In this document: one piece after another, positions 21,635-31,829 of the stretch
Layout of the letters: each line of letters starts with the position of its first letter
How positions within the stretch are numbered: position 1 is the stretch's first letter
Origin: Dicyema japonicum
Lineage: Eukaryota; Dicyemida; Rhombozoa; Dicyemidae
Direction of reading: 5' to 3'
Length of the DNA stretch: 50,069 bases
NCBI GenBank assembly: GCA_011109175.1
Contig: RDEW01000012.1
Span: forward strand, 776,454-826,522
The notes under the pieces: model-generated
Seen by the model: only the letters and a program-made list of their open reading frames with translations
Told to the model about the DNA's origin: nothing
Database searches by the model: none
Made by a program: the position numbers and the translations under genes

Positions 21635-21854
21635 CACTCGTCACTCGGTTTGACGAGTGACACCGTCATCAGTGGATACTCACTGCGGAACTGGATTTTC
21701 TAGAAAGGACTCAAACACAAGAAAAAGAAGTGAAGATCATTCTTTGGTTCTACGATTAGTTAGAATTAACTATTCTTTATTTAAATAAAGTGTGTGTCCT
21801 GCCTATGCGGAGCTATAAATATTATGGCTCTCGTGAAAAGGCTGTTATTATTAT
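21635..21854 (+). mobile_element. tRNA-derived SINE, 5'-truncated copy, inserted in the RLE LINE
   Basis: It aligns from about 21650 with the full SINE at 40879-41218. Shared blocks are TTGACGAGTGAC.CCGTCAT, GAAAGGACTCA.AC.CAAGAAAAA, AATAAAGTGTGTGTC.TGCC and TATGGCTCTCGTGA. It ends in a TTA repeat. Flanks carry TAACAGTAGTTT (21623-21634) and TAACAGTCGTTT (21855-21866), an 11-of-12 TSD. The tRNA-like head is missing. It is younger than its host LINE. Confidence 0.82.
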
Positions 21855-23124
21855 TAACAGTCGTTTTTTACGTATAGCTCTTCCCATTGCATTTATGGTG
21901 ATTGGGGATCCGAGGAATATAAGTTTTTCATCGGGAGTGGAAATACTTCCAGGCAGTAAATTTCCGAAACATGACAAAGCTTTTGAATACTTCTCTTCTG
22001 AAAGTCCGCAACTGTAGATTTCGCATTTAGTGTAATTTAATTCCAGTCCTGCTTCCAACAGTGCTGGAATTATCACTTCCAAATCCCAGAAAATAGTATC
22101 CGGGGGTCCTCCGAGGACCGCATCAACCAGATGCCATATGTTGATGGGCGAGCACAGAGGTTTGGTGATTTTCTCTATTGCAAGACAAACAATAGGAGTC
22201 CAAGGAGATCTCCCTGCTGGACTCCAAAATAGGAATGGATTAAGTAGTCCACGAAAAGTAAGGATGAAGGTAGGCTGTATGACTGATTCACAAATTCGAA
22301 AATATTAGGACATCTCTCAACACACGCCTCCAGGATATTGTCTCTCCTTAGACTATTGAAGGCAAACTTAATGTCCAGTTTTACCAGGACATGTCTCCGG
22401 GAATCTTCTATACTGCGGTTTATGAATGTCCTTACTGAATGGACAGCGGCCTCGCATCCCAAGCGAATACCGACGCCTACTTGAGGGGGATTCAATAATT
22501 TTGTAACGAGTGGAATATAATGTCTGGAAGCGACTTTAGCAGCCAGTCTTCTGAAGACAAACTCGACCGCAACTAGTCGCACTCCGCTTTCCTTCTTATC
22601 AAAGGCTATCAAATTGGCTGAGAACAGGATATAGCGGATAACTTCGGGAAGAATTCGAGACATGATCCGATTCATAAGTGAAATAATTGAATTCGTTAGG
22701 CGAAGTCATGGTTTCCTACGGACAAAGAGGTTAGATCCTTCAGGTAGCCAGGTCTCATTCCGTCGAGCCCGCCACTGCTACTAGGGACAAAATTACGACT
22801 TGCGAGGAGAACTTCATCGTTTGATGCAATCAGAGGACTCACTCCGGATGGGGGAACGACTTGACGTACGTTTTGGGGTGCCAGTGGATGCTTGTTCAGT
22901 AAAATATTGTAGGCGTCTAGAGTCGGTTTTCGTCGTCCAGTCAAGGAAAGTGCCCTGATGGCTGCGCGGGTGCCACCTTGGATTAACTTCAACCGGACAG
23001 TTCTCTTGAGACGGATCACTTAGACTTTCTCGTTATGACCACGTATCTCCCTCGTGCGGTTAGAAGCCATGGGACAACTTGGGATGTAAATACCTCCCAA
23101 AAAAGGCGTGGGAAACCTCCCCAA

Positions 23125-23275
23125 ATAGGCTGAGACATGGCTGGCAGTGCCATACTCCAAACACGCTCGCTGTGGCTTGGTATGACTTGATACACCCGAG
23201 GTGGAAGAAATCTCCACAAGCAAAGCAGGAAATCCCACGCTTCCGAGTTCTGACAAGCCGACAGGACGAACACAT
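23125..23275 (-). pseudogene. PHD finger of the RLE-type LINE
   Basis: The minus frame has ligands in the order Cys-x2-Cys-x11-Cys-x2-Cys-x5-His-x2-Cys-x16-Cys-x2-Cys (CSSC, CFAC, HLGC, WHCQPC). This is the Cys4-His-Cys3 pattern of a PHD finger, including the Trp just before the last Cys pair. All eight ligands are intact here. A one-base frame change separates it from the N-terminal basic stretch. A second, decayed version lies in the copy at 1781-3399, so the finger belongs to the family. Confidence 0.8.
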
Positions 23276-23349
23276 CTCAATTGACTTGGCTGGTACCTTT
23301 TCTTCGAAGTGCGAACATTCTTTTCAGGTGCTTTTCTCACAACAGGCAT

Positions 23350-23799
23350 AATCACAACAACGAACTTCCATGCTAAAGAACAGAAAAATCTTTAAAAAAG
23401 CAATATATAGTGAGTTTATAAGAAAGATGGGAAATCGCATCCAATCATGTACTGCGTTAGTCCGGAGGACATATAATGAGTTTATAAGAAAGATGGGAAA
23501 TCATTATAACTCATATGTCCTTATCGAATCATCATATAAAACATTCAAGTTCATCTTTAATGTATGCCATGATCCGAAATTGGCAATATTATGTTACTTT
23601 CCGGATTGACCAAAATGTTTCAAAATGGCCACTAAAGAAAGTACAAGCAACGCTTAAGAAAAACGTGTATTAAAAAACTTATATTCCACTAAAGAAAGTA
23701 CAAGCAAGATTTAAATATTAAATCAAATAATTTATTAAAATAATTAATATTTTTACTAATTCATTCATTTTTGGTTCAATAAAATTAAATTAATCTCAT
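23350..23799. repeat. Short direct repeats in a gene-free stretch
   Basis: TGAGTTTATAAGAAAGATGG with flanks occurs at about 23411 and 23479 (period 68). CACTAAAGAAAGTACAAGCA occurs at about 23630 and 23686. No gene is recognised. Confidence 0.75.
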
Positions 23800-24410
23800 T
23801 CCTTAGGAAAACTCTAGCCAATGCTGCGTTATATAAACTGAAGAATTTATGGCTCAATCAAAATGGCATCGACACGAAAATGAGAATCCTATTATACGAC
23901 TCATTCATAAAACCCGTACTTTTATATAACGCTAGAACTTGGGCGACCTTATCAGCGGATATGGAAAAACTAGACTCGTTCCACAGAGGTCAGCTGAGAA
24001 AAATAACAGGAAATACTTGGCCTGCGAGAATATCGAGGAACGCTTTATACAAGAGATGCAGCACTAGACCTATCAGCTGAGAAGTACTGGAATCCCGATG
24101 GAGGCTCTTCGGACACGTGCTGAGGATGGAATTACATCCCCACCGAACATATCTATGGAAACATACTATGTTAGTCAAGAAGGCCGCTATCGTGGAAGAC
24201 CAAGAACAACACTGCCAATAGTCTTACAAAAAGACCTGGTCAAAATCAAAAAAAAATCTAATAAATGCCGACGACCTGGACAGCATGAGAGCCTTAGCTA
24301 TGAACAGGGGAGCATGGAAAAGGATGACATCTAACCTTGTTTCTTTTGCTGCACATGCAGCAATTGGATCTCGTGAAGTGCTTATAATTAATATGGCTCT
24401 CGTGAAGTGC
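23800..24410 (+). pseudogene. RTE-like LINE C-terminal fragment
   Basis: Plus frames read KMRILLYDSFIKPVLLYNAR, DSFHRGQLRKITGN, RWRLFGHVLRM, a frameshifted arginine-rich segment, DDLDSMRALAMNRGAWKRM and a short tail. The 3' end contains TATGGCTCTCGTGA (24389-24402), the same word found at the 3' end of the SINE. This is the thumb-to-end part of the family also seen at 10436, 30512-31740 and 46144. The RT core is absent. Confidence 0.8.
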
Positions 24411-24468
24411 TTAAATACTAATCTCATTCCTTGAAATTTCAACAGAGGAGGATTATGTTTAAAGAGAT

Positions 24469-25795
24469 ATGAACAAGTTGATAAAATTATATACTAAAAT
24501 TTCACACAAAGAGCACATGAAGTCTGATACACTACCATCACTTAGGAAACTAGAGACTATCAGAACCACTCTTTTTTCGGAGAGAGGTGAGGGATACAAT
24601 ACATTTCGCAAAAACGACATACTCTCGTGGACCAGACAACATTCCTGTTACTTTATTAAAAAATCTTCGAGACAGGGGAGTCATTTTTCTAACGTCGATT
24701 TTCAACTACTCGATTAACCAGAATGTGATACCATTATTATGGAAACAGGCACTAATACGGCCAATACTAAAACCAAAAAGACTGAGAGATGACCCAGCAT
24801 TTTTTGACCAGTGTCACTACTATGTTCCATGTCAAAAATCCTGGAGAGGCTTGTGCTCGGGAGAATAAGAGGCTTTTTCAAAATGGATTCAAAAATGAGA
24901 GATCCACATTTACATAACTAAAAACATTCACCGACTTTATTCGAGTCGAATTCACAACCAAGCCGAGACACTTTAAGACAATGCTCTGCTCGATTGACAT
25001 ACATAAAGCTTTTGACTCAGTCTCGAGGAAGATTTTATCGAGAAAAATATTTCAATCGGAGATCCCAGGGAAGCTAAAGTTTTTGATCACCAACTTCCTA
25101 AGGAAACGTGTTTGCCTCGGAGGTCTGAAATTAATCTCACGGCTCCTCCTCAACGGAGTCCCTCAAGGATCTGTTTTATCCCCTGCTATTTTTAACCTCT
25201 TTCTGGCTGATCTCCCGAATCTTGAATTAATTAATGATGTTCTACTTTCTTATGCGGATGATATTGTGTTGGCTTCGCGAGATCAGGACATCCAGAAGGC
25301 CACAGAGAGAATACAAATTAATCTTGACTGGCTTAATGCCTGGATTATGAAAAACCGGCTCGTGGTGAATGCAGAAAAGTCGTCTACGTTACTATTTACT
25401 TCTGACAAAAAATTGGGAAGAAACACAGTCACCTTGAAGTTAAACAAGGTCGGCATCCCTTTCAACAGATGTCAAAGGATCTTGGTTGTGACAATTGATA
25501 TGCATCTCTTATAACACCTCACGTAGAAAACATTCTATTGAAATGCGAAAAGAAACTGAACGTATTGAATAGTTTATCAGGAATATGGAAGAATGGTACT
25601 CACCCAGTCTTGATGAACGTGTACAGACAGTACATCGAGCCATGTTTCTCATATGCATGTATAAGACTAGACTCCAGATCACGGGAAAGTGGCCCTGAAA
25701 ATTCAGGCAGCCGTCCTGTACGTTCATGCGCGGGCACGAACGAGGAACATCAGGAAAAGATGAGGTCTCTGTTAGAATGCATCGCGATCACGTGA
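24469..25795 (+). pseudogene. APE-type (Jockey/CR1 superfamily) LINE, RT with intact YADD core
   Basis: Plus frames read GPDNIPVTLLKNL, NQNVIPLLWKQALIRPILKP, then (shifted) SLLCSMSKILERLVLGRI and QNGFKNERST. A clean 177-codon frame at 24981-25514 then holds SIDIHKAFDSVSRK, NGVPQGSVLSPAIFNLFL, LLSYADDIVLASRDQD and VVNAEKSSTLLFTSDK. It shifts at 25514 into HVENILLK and YRQYIEPCFSYA. All core RT motifs are present, but at least three frameshifts interrupt the reading. The endonuclease is missing, so the copy is 5'-truncated. 25796-26063 has no gene. Confidence 0.85.
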
Positions 25796-26063
25796 TAATT
25801 AGTTTGGTTTTACCGTGGTCTTGGGTTAAAAATAAAATAAATCTCATTTCCTTGGTCTTTGGAATAATTTTAATTTAATTTATCTCATTCGACAAGGATG
25901 CTACAGACTTAGAACTGGATGTTCATGAAATGCCTTTACAGATTTGGGATTCCGGAGGCTTTGGAGAAAAGTCTTTTCCAGAAATCCACTTTTCCATAAT
26001 TTTGAATTTTTTTCTAATTAGCTTCTTTTTGTGAAGATAGGTTGAGGTGTTGACGTACCTCTC

Positions 26064-27695
26064 TTGCACAAGATCTCTTTTTCATGCATTCAATCTTCCT
26101 TGTTCACCATTGGATCATCCAATGTGAGAGGACTAGCATCATACGTAAAACGACAACACTTATGTGCGGACCTCCAACGATATGGAATATCTGTATGCTG
26201 TCTCCAGGAAACTAAAGTCTCCAATGGTCTGGATGAAACAATGAACGGGCATCGACTGCTCCTGTTGCCGTCAGACTGCCGACATTATGGGATGGGGTTC
26301 GCTATACGCGTGGACACAGCTGTGATGGATCATAGAGCATGGAGTATCAACGACAGGATTGCCATCCTCCAACTACGCCTCGGAAACAACCGTAATACTA
26401 CTCTGTCGATTATCAATGTATGTGCACCCACCACAGTTAGGGTATCCGTTAAAACAGAGGAACTTGACAATTTCTACTCGTCTTTATCATCGGATTACTC
26501 TTCCGTGTCAAGCTCCTTCATACTTTTTATAGCGGGAGACTGGAATTCAAAAGTGGGGGAAAAGCGGGAAGAATCAAATTGCTTGGCCAGCCACTCTCGA
26601 GGGATCAGAAATCTGTCCGGGGAGACCCTTATACACTTCTACGAGTCATTTAAACTGTTCCTTTGAAACACGGGTTTCCGACATGCAGCGAGACATGTTA
26701 CGACGTGGACAGGGCAGAGGAGAGACTCCTGTGATATTCGCGTCAATATATTTAACCAAATCGAAAACACAGAGGAGGATACTCACGGACTCCTGTACGT
26801 ACAATGGCATAATGACCTCGAATGATCACAGGCTACTATAAAGCGTATCATTCTAAAGCGACGCTTTGGAATCGACGGAGCACTGGTAGCTCGTACGCGG
26901 AGCAGGACCTTGGCTCTGGAGGCTCTACGTGCTTCCGACAATACCCGTAAAAATACGGCGATAAAATATCGACCTGTTGGAAATGTCGACACGAATATGT
27001 CACCCGGGCTGCTATAGAAGAATATTTCTATCAGAGTCAGTCTGGCAGCTGGAAATCGTCCAGGAGGTTCAAGGGAACTTTTGACAAAAAAATAGAACTG
27101 TCAAAAAACCAAAGTAAATTCAAACTTTTAATCGAGTCGTCAAACTCGACAAGTCTCACTGACTCTTTTAAACGAGAACGTAACTGAATCAAATAAAAAT
27201 AAAGAGAAGATTAAGGGAGCTAACTTGGCATACACTGGATAACTTGAAACATGGTGCAAGAATGTTTGCTGCGGTTAAACAATTATCCCGCAATACCGGA
27301 AAGAATCACAGTCCTTGATGATACAGGAAAAGTAATAATCAACGGACAGGAATCAGCAAATAAAATTGCCGCTTTCTACAATAGCGACTATATCTCAATG
27401 AACACATTTGGAATTGTTCGAAGGAATTCCCAGAGACTTGAATCAGAGTATCACGCATTACGGAGTCGTTTCAGCCTTGGGTAAGCTCAAGAATGGCAGA
27501 GCCCCTGGACTGGACAACGTGAATGCAGAATTATTGAAATATGCGCCAGACAGGGTGGCTGAGTTAATCTGCACAGTCCTGAACAGAACGTACAAATGTC
27601 ACAGTCCATTTGATGCGGGAATGGCACTTTGATCCCAATTCACAAACCTGGAAAGGAAAGAGGCAATCTAAACAGCCTACGCCCGATTACAATAA
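26064..27695 (+). mobile_element. RTE-like LINE, first part (APE endonuclease to RT start)
   Basis: The frame 26064-26666 is an AP-type endonuclease: SSNVRGLASYVKRQHL, CCLQETKV (catalytic Glu), INDRIAILQLRL and IAGDWNSKVG (the usual GDFN block as GDWN). After a stop the reading continues with TTWTGQRRDS and FNQIENTEED. Then come an open stretch at 27250-27480 and the pre-RT block LGKLKNGRAPGLDNVNAELL, ending at IPIHKPGKERG and LRPITI (27690). The frame is cut by the CR1-like insertion at 27696 and resumes at 30512. Confidence 0.85.
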
Positions 27696-30511
27696 TTTTT
27701 ATTTATTTATTAAAACCAAAAATCATCGACAAATAAATAACTACATAGCCGTCAGGTGATTCCGGCAGCCTCGACTAGCCATCTCATTTTTGCTCGGTGT
27801 TCCTCCCGAGTTCCAACGCATTTCCGGATTGGGCGGGGGTTTCTGACTTTTTAAGGCGTAGTAGGGCTCCGGATTTCCTCACTAATTTCTCAAATGGTAT
27901 AGGGTTTAGAGGTGTCTCGGAAAATTTTTGCAGAGCCTTACTTGCCATTTTTTGGAATGTATTGATTTTTTCCATATTCTCGTTTGATAGGTTGGCTCCC
28001 CATAGCACACCCGTATGTTAAAGACGGTTGAATATACTGCACGTAGAGCGAGTCCAAGTTTGAGTTGAAACACCACTTATATTGTCCAAGGAGTGTTTTA
28101 ACAAAATTTAGCTTTTGTTGTGCCGAGATGACGTTGTCGATATGTTTGCTGAAGGTCAAAAGTGAGTCGTAAGTTACGCCCAGTATCTTGACCGAGTTGG
28201 TCACGGGGATTGAGTTTCCATTTATGGTCACACATAGAGCGGAGTTTGTTAATCTTCTGTTTGTTGTGAAAATTGTTGTATAAGACTTTTCGAGTCCTGT
28301 ATGTAGAATGTTCTTAACGAGCCAACAGTTCAGATCGTCCAATGTAGCTTGTATCCGGTATACAGCAGTATGAACCCACTGATCTTTGACTGCGACGATT
28401 ATATCATCTGCATATGTCAGAACCAGAGTATCGTCACTGGTAAGGGAGGGCATATCATTTAGGAATAGGTTGAACAGGTGTGCTGACAGTGGAGATCCTT
28501 GAGGGACCCCATTTGGAAACAACTTGGTCATTGACCTAGTTTTTCGAGTAGTTACTATTCCTCCTCTTCCATTTAGGAAATTAGCAATCCAGATTTTCAG
28601 GTTGTTTGGGATTTTTGACGTAAAGATTTTTTTTATCAAAAGCTTTCTTGTCAAAAGTGTCGAAAGCTTTTTCTATATCGATGGAGCATAACAATGACTT
28701 CTGATGAGATTTGCGTTTTAGGCTATCCTTGAGAAATTTGTAAGGCATGTAAGATGCGTTTCTGTGGAGTTCCCTTTTCTGAATCCGTGTTGAAAAAGTG
28801 CATCAGGAAGGTATGGTTTGATTAGTTCAAGAATCAGCTTTTCCAAAAGTTTTGATGTAACACATAGGAGAGATATTGGTCTGTATGAAACTGGTGATCC
28901 CTTTGGTCTCCCAGGTTTTAGAATAGGTCCTATGTTTGATATCTTCCATATGGAATAAATACAATTTTCGATAATTGAAAAGTTGAAAATTTTGATGAGG
29001 GCTATGTTTTTCAGAACTATTGCAGGGATTACGTCTGGACCGCAGTAATAAGTCGAATTTTGACCCTTAACCATCTTCTGCACGTTCTCCACATAGAGGA
29101 CAACCGGTTAGGTAGTTTTTTTAGGTGTGAGAGCTAGGATGAATGGACCTTTGAATTTCTTGTGAGGGATGAAACTCGTGGAGGAGTAGTACTTCATAAG
29201 TTTGTTTAGGAAGATCTTGTTATCCATTTCTTCACGTGCGGCAGGGTTGTCAGCGGTAATAAAGCTTCTAAGTGTTTTCCACATTTTTGTAAAGGAGTTC
29301 TGCTTGTTTAGATTGGACCTGAGGTTTTTCCAAACTTTCTCTTGTTTCTTTGCATTGTTCCTGATCTCTCTTTCTAATGTACGAATTCTCAATCTTGTTT
29401 CCCAGGATTGTTTTTGGAGGCTTTTTAGGTAATTTCTTTCTTTTATGAGTGGATCGGCTGTGGAAGAAGGCATCTTTCTTGAGATCAGTGGCCTTCTTTT
29501 AATACAAATTTTCATTCCCGCGCGTACCACTCTTAAAAAATAGTGTAGTGCTTTATCGATGTTGAAATTGGATAAATGAAAGTCAAGTAGATAATAGTCG
29601 ACAAAATTTGAGAACTTTTCCCTGTCGACATTTTTGTAGTCGGTAAATAAAACAGGTTTCTTTACAATCGACACTCTTCCTTCAAACGTAATCATAACGA
29701 GATTATGGTCATTGCTGGTCTCGTATAGCACTGTCCATTTAGTTAATGTTGCGATGTTTGGTGAGGCAAGAGTGAGATCGGGGTCCTGTCATTCGCTCTG
29801 TAGGGAAAATAGGGCTGTTTAATATTACCATGTCATCCAGATTTGAGAAAAATTGGTTTCCTCTGACATCGCATGGTTGGTTCTTGAACCATGTCGAATG
29901 CTTTGCGTTTAGGTTTTTGATTTGTCGACTTCTGACAGGGAGAAACTGAATTCCTTGGGGTGTGAGTTAGGTGGAGGTACATACACATTCAATATGTTTG
30001 TGTTTCCGATACTTGTTATAACTGAAATACCAGTATATTCGACGGGAGACATGAGGTTGACAAAAGTTTCGTTTGCGTACGGAATTTCTTTTTTGATAAG
30101 GGTAAGAAGTCCATCACCCCGCCCAGCTGGGCGGTCACGCCTGATGACGTGATAGATTGGGAAGACGGAAGTGGAAGAAGACGGAGTTAGTCTTGTTTCT
30201 TGGAGTAGGCAAATGTCAGTATTATACTTTTTTAATAGGTTTCTGATTTGGAGGATTTTCCCCTTCACTCCATTTATGTTTAGTTGAATCAAAAAAGGGG
30301 TTTTGGAGGTCCAGGATTAGGGTTTACATCGCCGGAAAGCATTAGGTGGGCTTCCATCAAGACAGGAGAGAGAGGCCAGTGGGGCGACCGTCCAAGAAGA
30401 ACATTCCTCTTGGATTGGACGTAGTGCATGGTTCTTTTGTTTGGGATATATAGTCCACAATTTACGTTACCAAAAACGGCGAACCACATGACGAAGATAT
30501 TAAGCCCAATG
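27696..30511 (-). mobile_element. CR1-like LINE with 2A-like peptide, inserted in the RTE-like LINE
   Basis: The element is 2816 bp on the minus strand, flanked by AATAA (27691-27695 and 30512-30516). Its 3' end is AATAAATAAATAAAAA. Order from 30489: a short ORF beginning MWFAVFGN and ending in a 2A-like motif; AP endonuclease (IQLNINGVKGKILQIRN, CLLQETRL, RRDRPAGRGDG); end of endonuclease DLTLASPNIA...SNDHNLV; linker (29731-29108); and RT. The RT reads PILKPGRPKGSPVSYRPISL, QHGFRKGNSTETHL, NGVPQGSPLSAHLFNLFL, LTYADDIIVAV and KILGVTYDSLLTFSKHIDN, with a C-terminal tail to about 27784. Several frameshifts break it, but nearly every domain is present. This is the most complete LINE in the window. 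Confidence 0.88.
30307..30345 (-). other. 2A-like ribosome-skipping motif
   Basis: The minus strand encodes LMLSGDVNPNPGP. The consensus 2A core is Asp-Val/Ile-Glu-x-Asn-Pro-Gly-Pro. Here every core position matches except Asn in place of Glu. 2A-like motifs of this form are known at the N-termini of CR1/L2-type LINE ORFs. Just downstream, a run of six T (30291-30296 on plus as A) separates this frame from the endonuclease frame by one base. Confidence 0.75.
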
Positions 30512-31740
30512 AATAAGGAAAATATTCTCCCTTGTTGTGCTGGATCGTATTTCAGGCCCTGTAAATGAGTTCTTGAACCCAAGTCAAAGTGGATTCAGAC
30601 CTGGAAGGTCGACGGCAGACGTTGTATGGAGCCACATGTGGATATGTGCAATGTGTCAGGAACACAAAGAAGAAATCTCAATCCTTGGAATTGATTTATC
30701 CCATGCTTTCGACACTATCAATCGTAAAAAGCTAATGAACGTATTGGAGAGTATTCTAGAAGAGGATGTATCACGAATGATCAGATTTTTACTCTCCAAC
30801 ACATCGCTATCAGTGCTCGTGGGAAATTACAACTCAACAAGATTTAAAAACGACACTGGCGCACCACAGGGAGACTCGTTATCCCTGTCCTATTCATAAT
30901 ATACCTGGAGGCAGCTCTAAGACCTCTCCGGTAAAAGAATTGTTTCTCTAACGTGATGGAAGTAATATACGTCGATGATATTGATTTCGTCTGCCGGGAT
31001 AGGGATACGCTAGAAACTATACTAAAAGTGATCCTTCAAGGCCTGGAGGACTGATCCCTGGTAGTAAACCCATACAAAACGGAAAAAAACTAGCAGATAC
31101 TGGTGCACAACCAGAAACGAAAAAAAGTGGAGAACATGCAAGAAAGTTGGATCTCTACTCGGGGACTCGGAGGACGTTATTCACAGGAAAGTTCTGGCGG
31201 TTGCTTCTTATAAACAATTGTGGGCGATCTGGATGCGACGAAAGTACATAGGCACTCGCCTTCGAATTCGATTGTAAAACTCCTTTATCGAACCAATTCT
31301 ACTCTATAACACGGGAACCTGGGACCTAACCACCAAAGAACTGGAAAACTTAAACTCTTTCCACATAAAACAACTGCTACTTCTTCTGGGAGTCTACTGA
31401 CCAAACCGGATGACCAACAACGAGCTATATAGAATTGGGAATAAAGTTACTTGGGCGAAATGGCAGTTCTTTGGACATATTCTAAAAGTTTCGGTACTGG
31501 CACCGGCCAAACAGGCCATGGAATCATATTTTTCTGTAACAAAGCAAAGTATCGAGGTCGACAAAGAACTCTCTTTGATAGGAAGAAGACTGAAAACAGC
31601 AGAGGATCTGGATGATCTAAGGGCGGATGCGAGAAACAGGGGAGGATAGAAACGACTCACAGCGCATATCCAGAGATGCATGGCAAAAGTAGAATCTCAA
31701 ATTAGTTAACTTTTCTGGGTCTGCGGATATTGCTGTTAAT
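30512..31740 (+). mobile_element. RTE-like LINE, second part (RT core to TAA tail)
   Basis: This is the continuation of the LINE cut at 27695. Plus frames read RKIFSLVVLDRISG, QSGFRPGRSTADVVWSHMW, GIDLSHAFDTINRKKLMNVL and TGAPQGDSLS. After one frameshift they read PVLFIIYLEAALR, then IYVDDIDFVCRDRDT, with YVDD as the catalytic box. Later come QFFGHILKVS and DDLDDLRADARNRGG (31450-31650). The 3' end carries a TTAATAATAATAATT tail at about 31733. The RT frame matches across the insertion once one AATAA copy and the CR1-like element are removed. Confidence 0.85.
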
Positions 31741-31829
31741 AATAATAATTGTGAAGATAAACAAAGTAACAAACACAAGAGACAACGAAACCCGATATCT
31801 CCCACCGTTGAGTTCCTGCTCTTCCAGTG

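Larger units (their letters stand above)
20643..23349 (-). mobile_element. RLE-type LINE, near-complete degenerate copy with N-terminal PHD finger
   Basis: The minus strand begins at an ATG at 23349 with a basic stretch (RKAPEKNVRTSKKRYQ). A PHD-type zinc finger (23275-23125), the family block SSSGGLDGMRPGYLKDL (about 22790) and an RT core follow. The core reads DKKESGVRLVAVEFVFRRL, QVGVGIRLGCEAAVHSVR, VLVKLDIKFAFNSLRRDN and GVQQGDLLGLLLF. Then come KCEIYSCG and LIFLGSPIT (about 21960), a SINE insertion, and QATLPVRLGRFGIRNP. Last are DQIDSFGLHPLYC and the nuclease block [20 protein letters not shown] plus WDVTCTDTF (about 20880-20790). The RT LDD stretch is lost and the nuclease C-terminus is deleted. 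The 3' end resembles that of the 6482 insertion (CTTTCTTTAATAAA). Frameshifts make it inactive. Confidence 0.85.
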
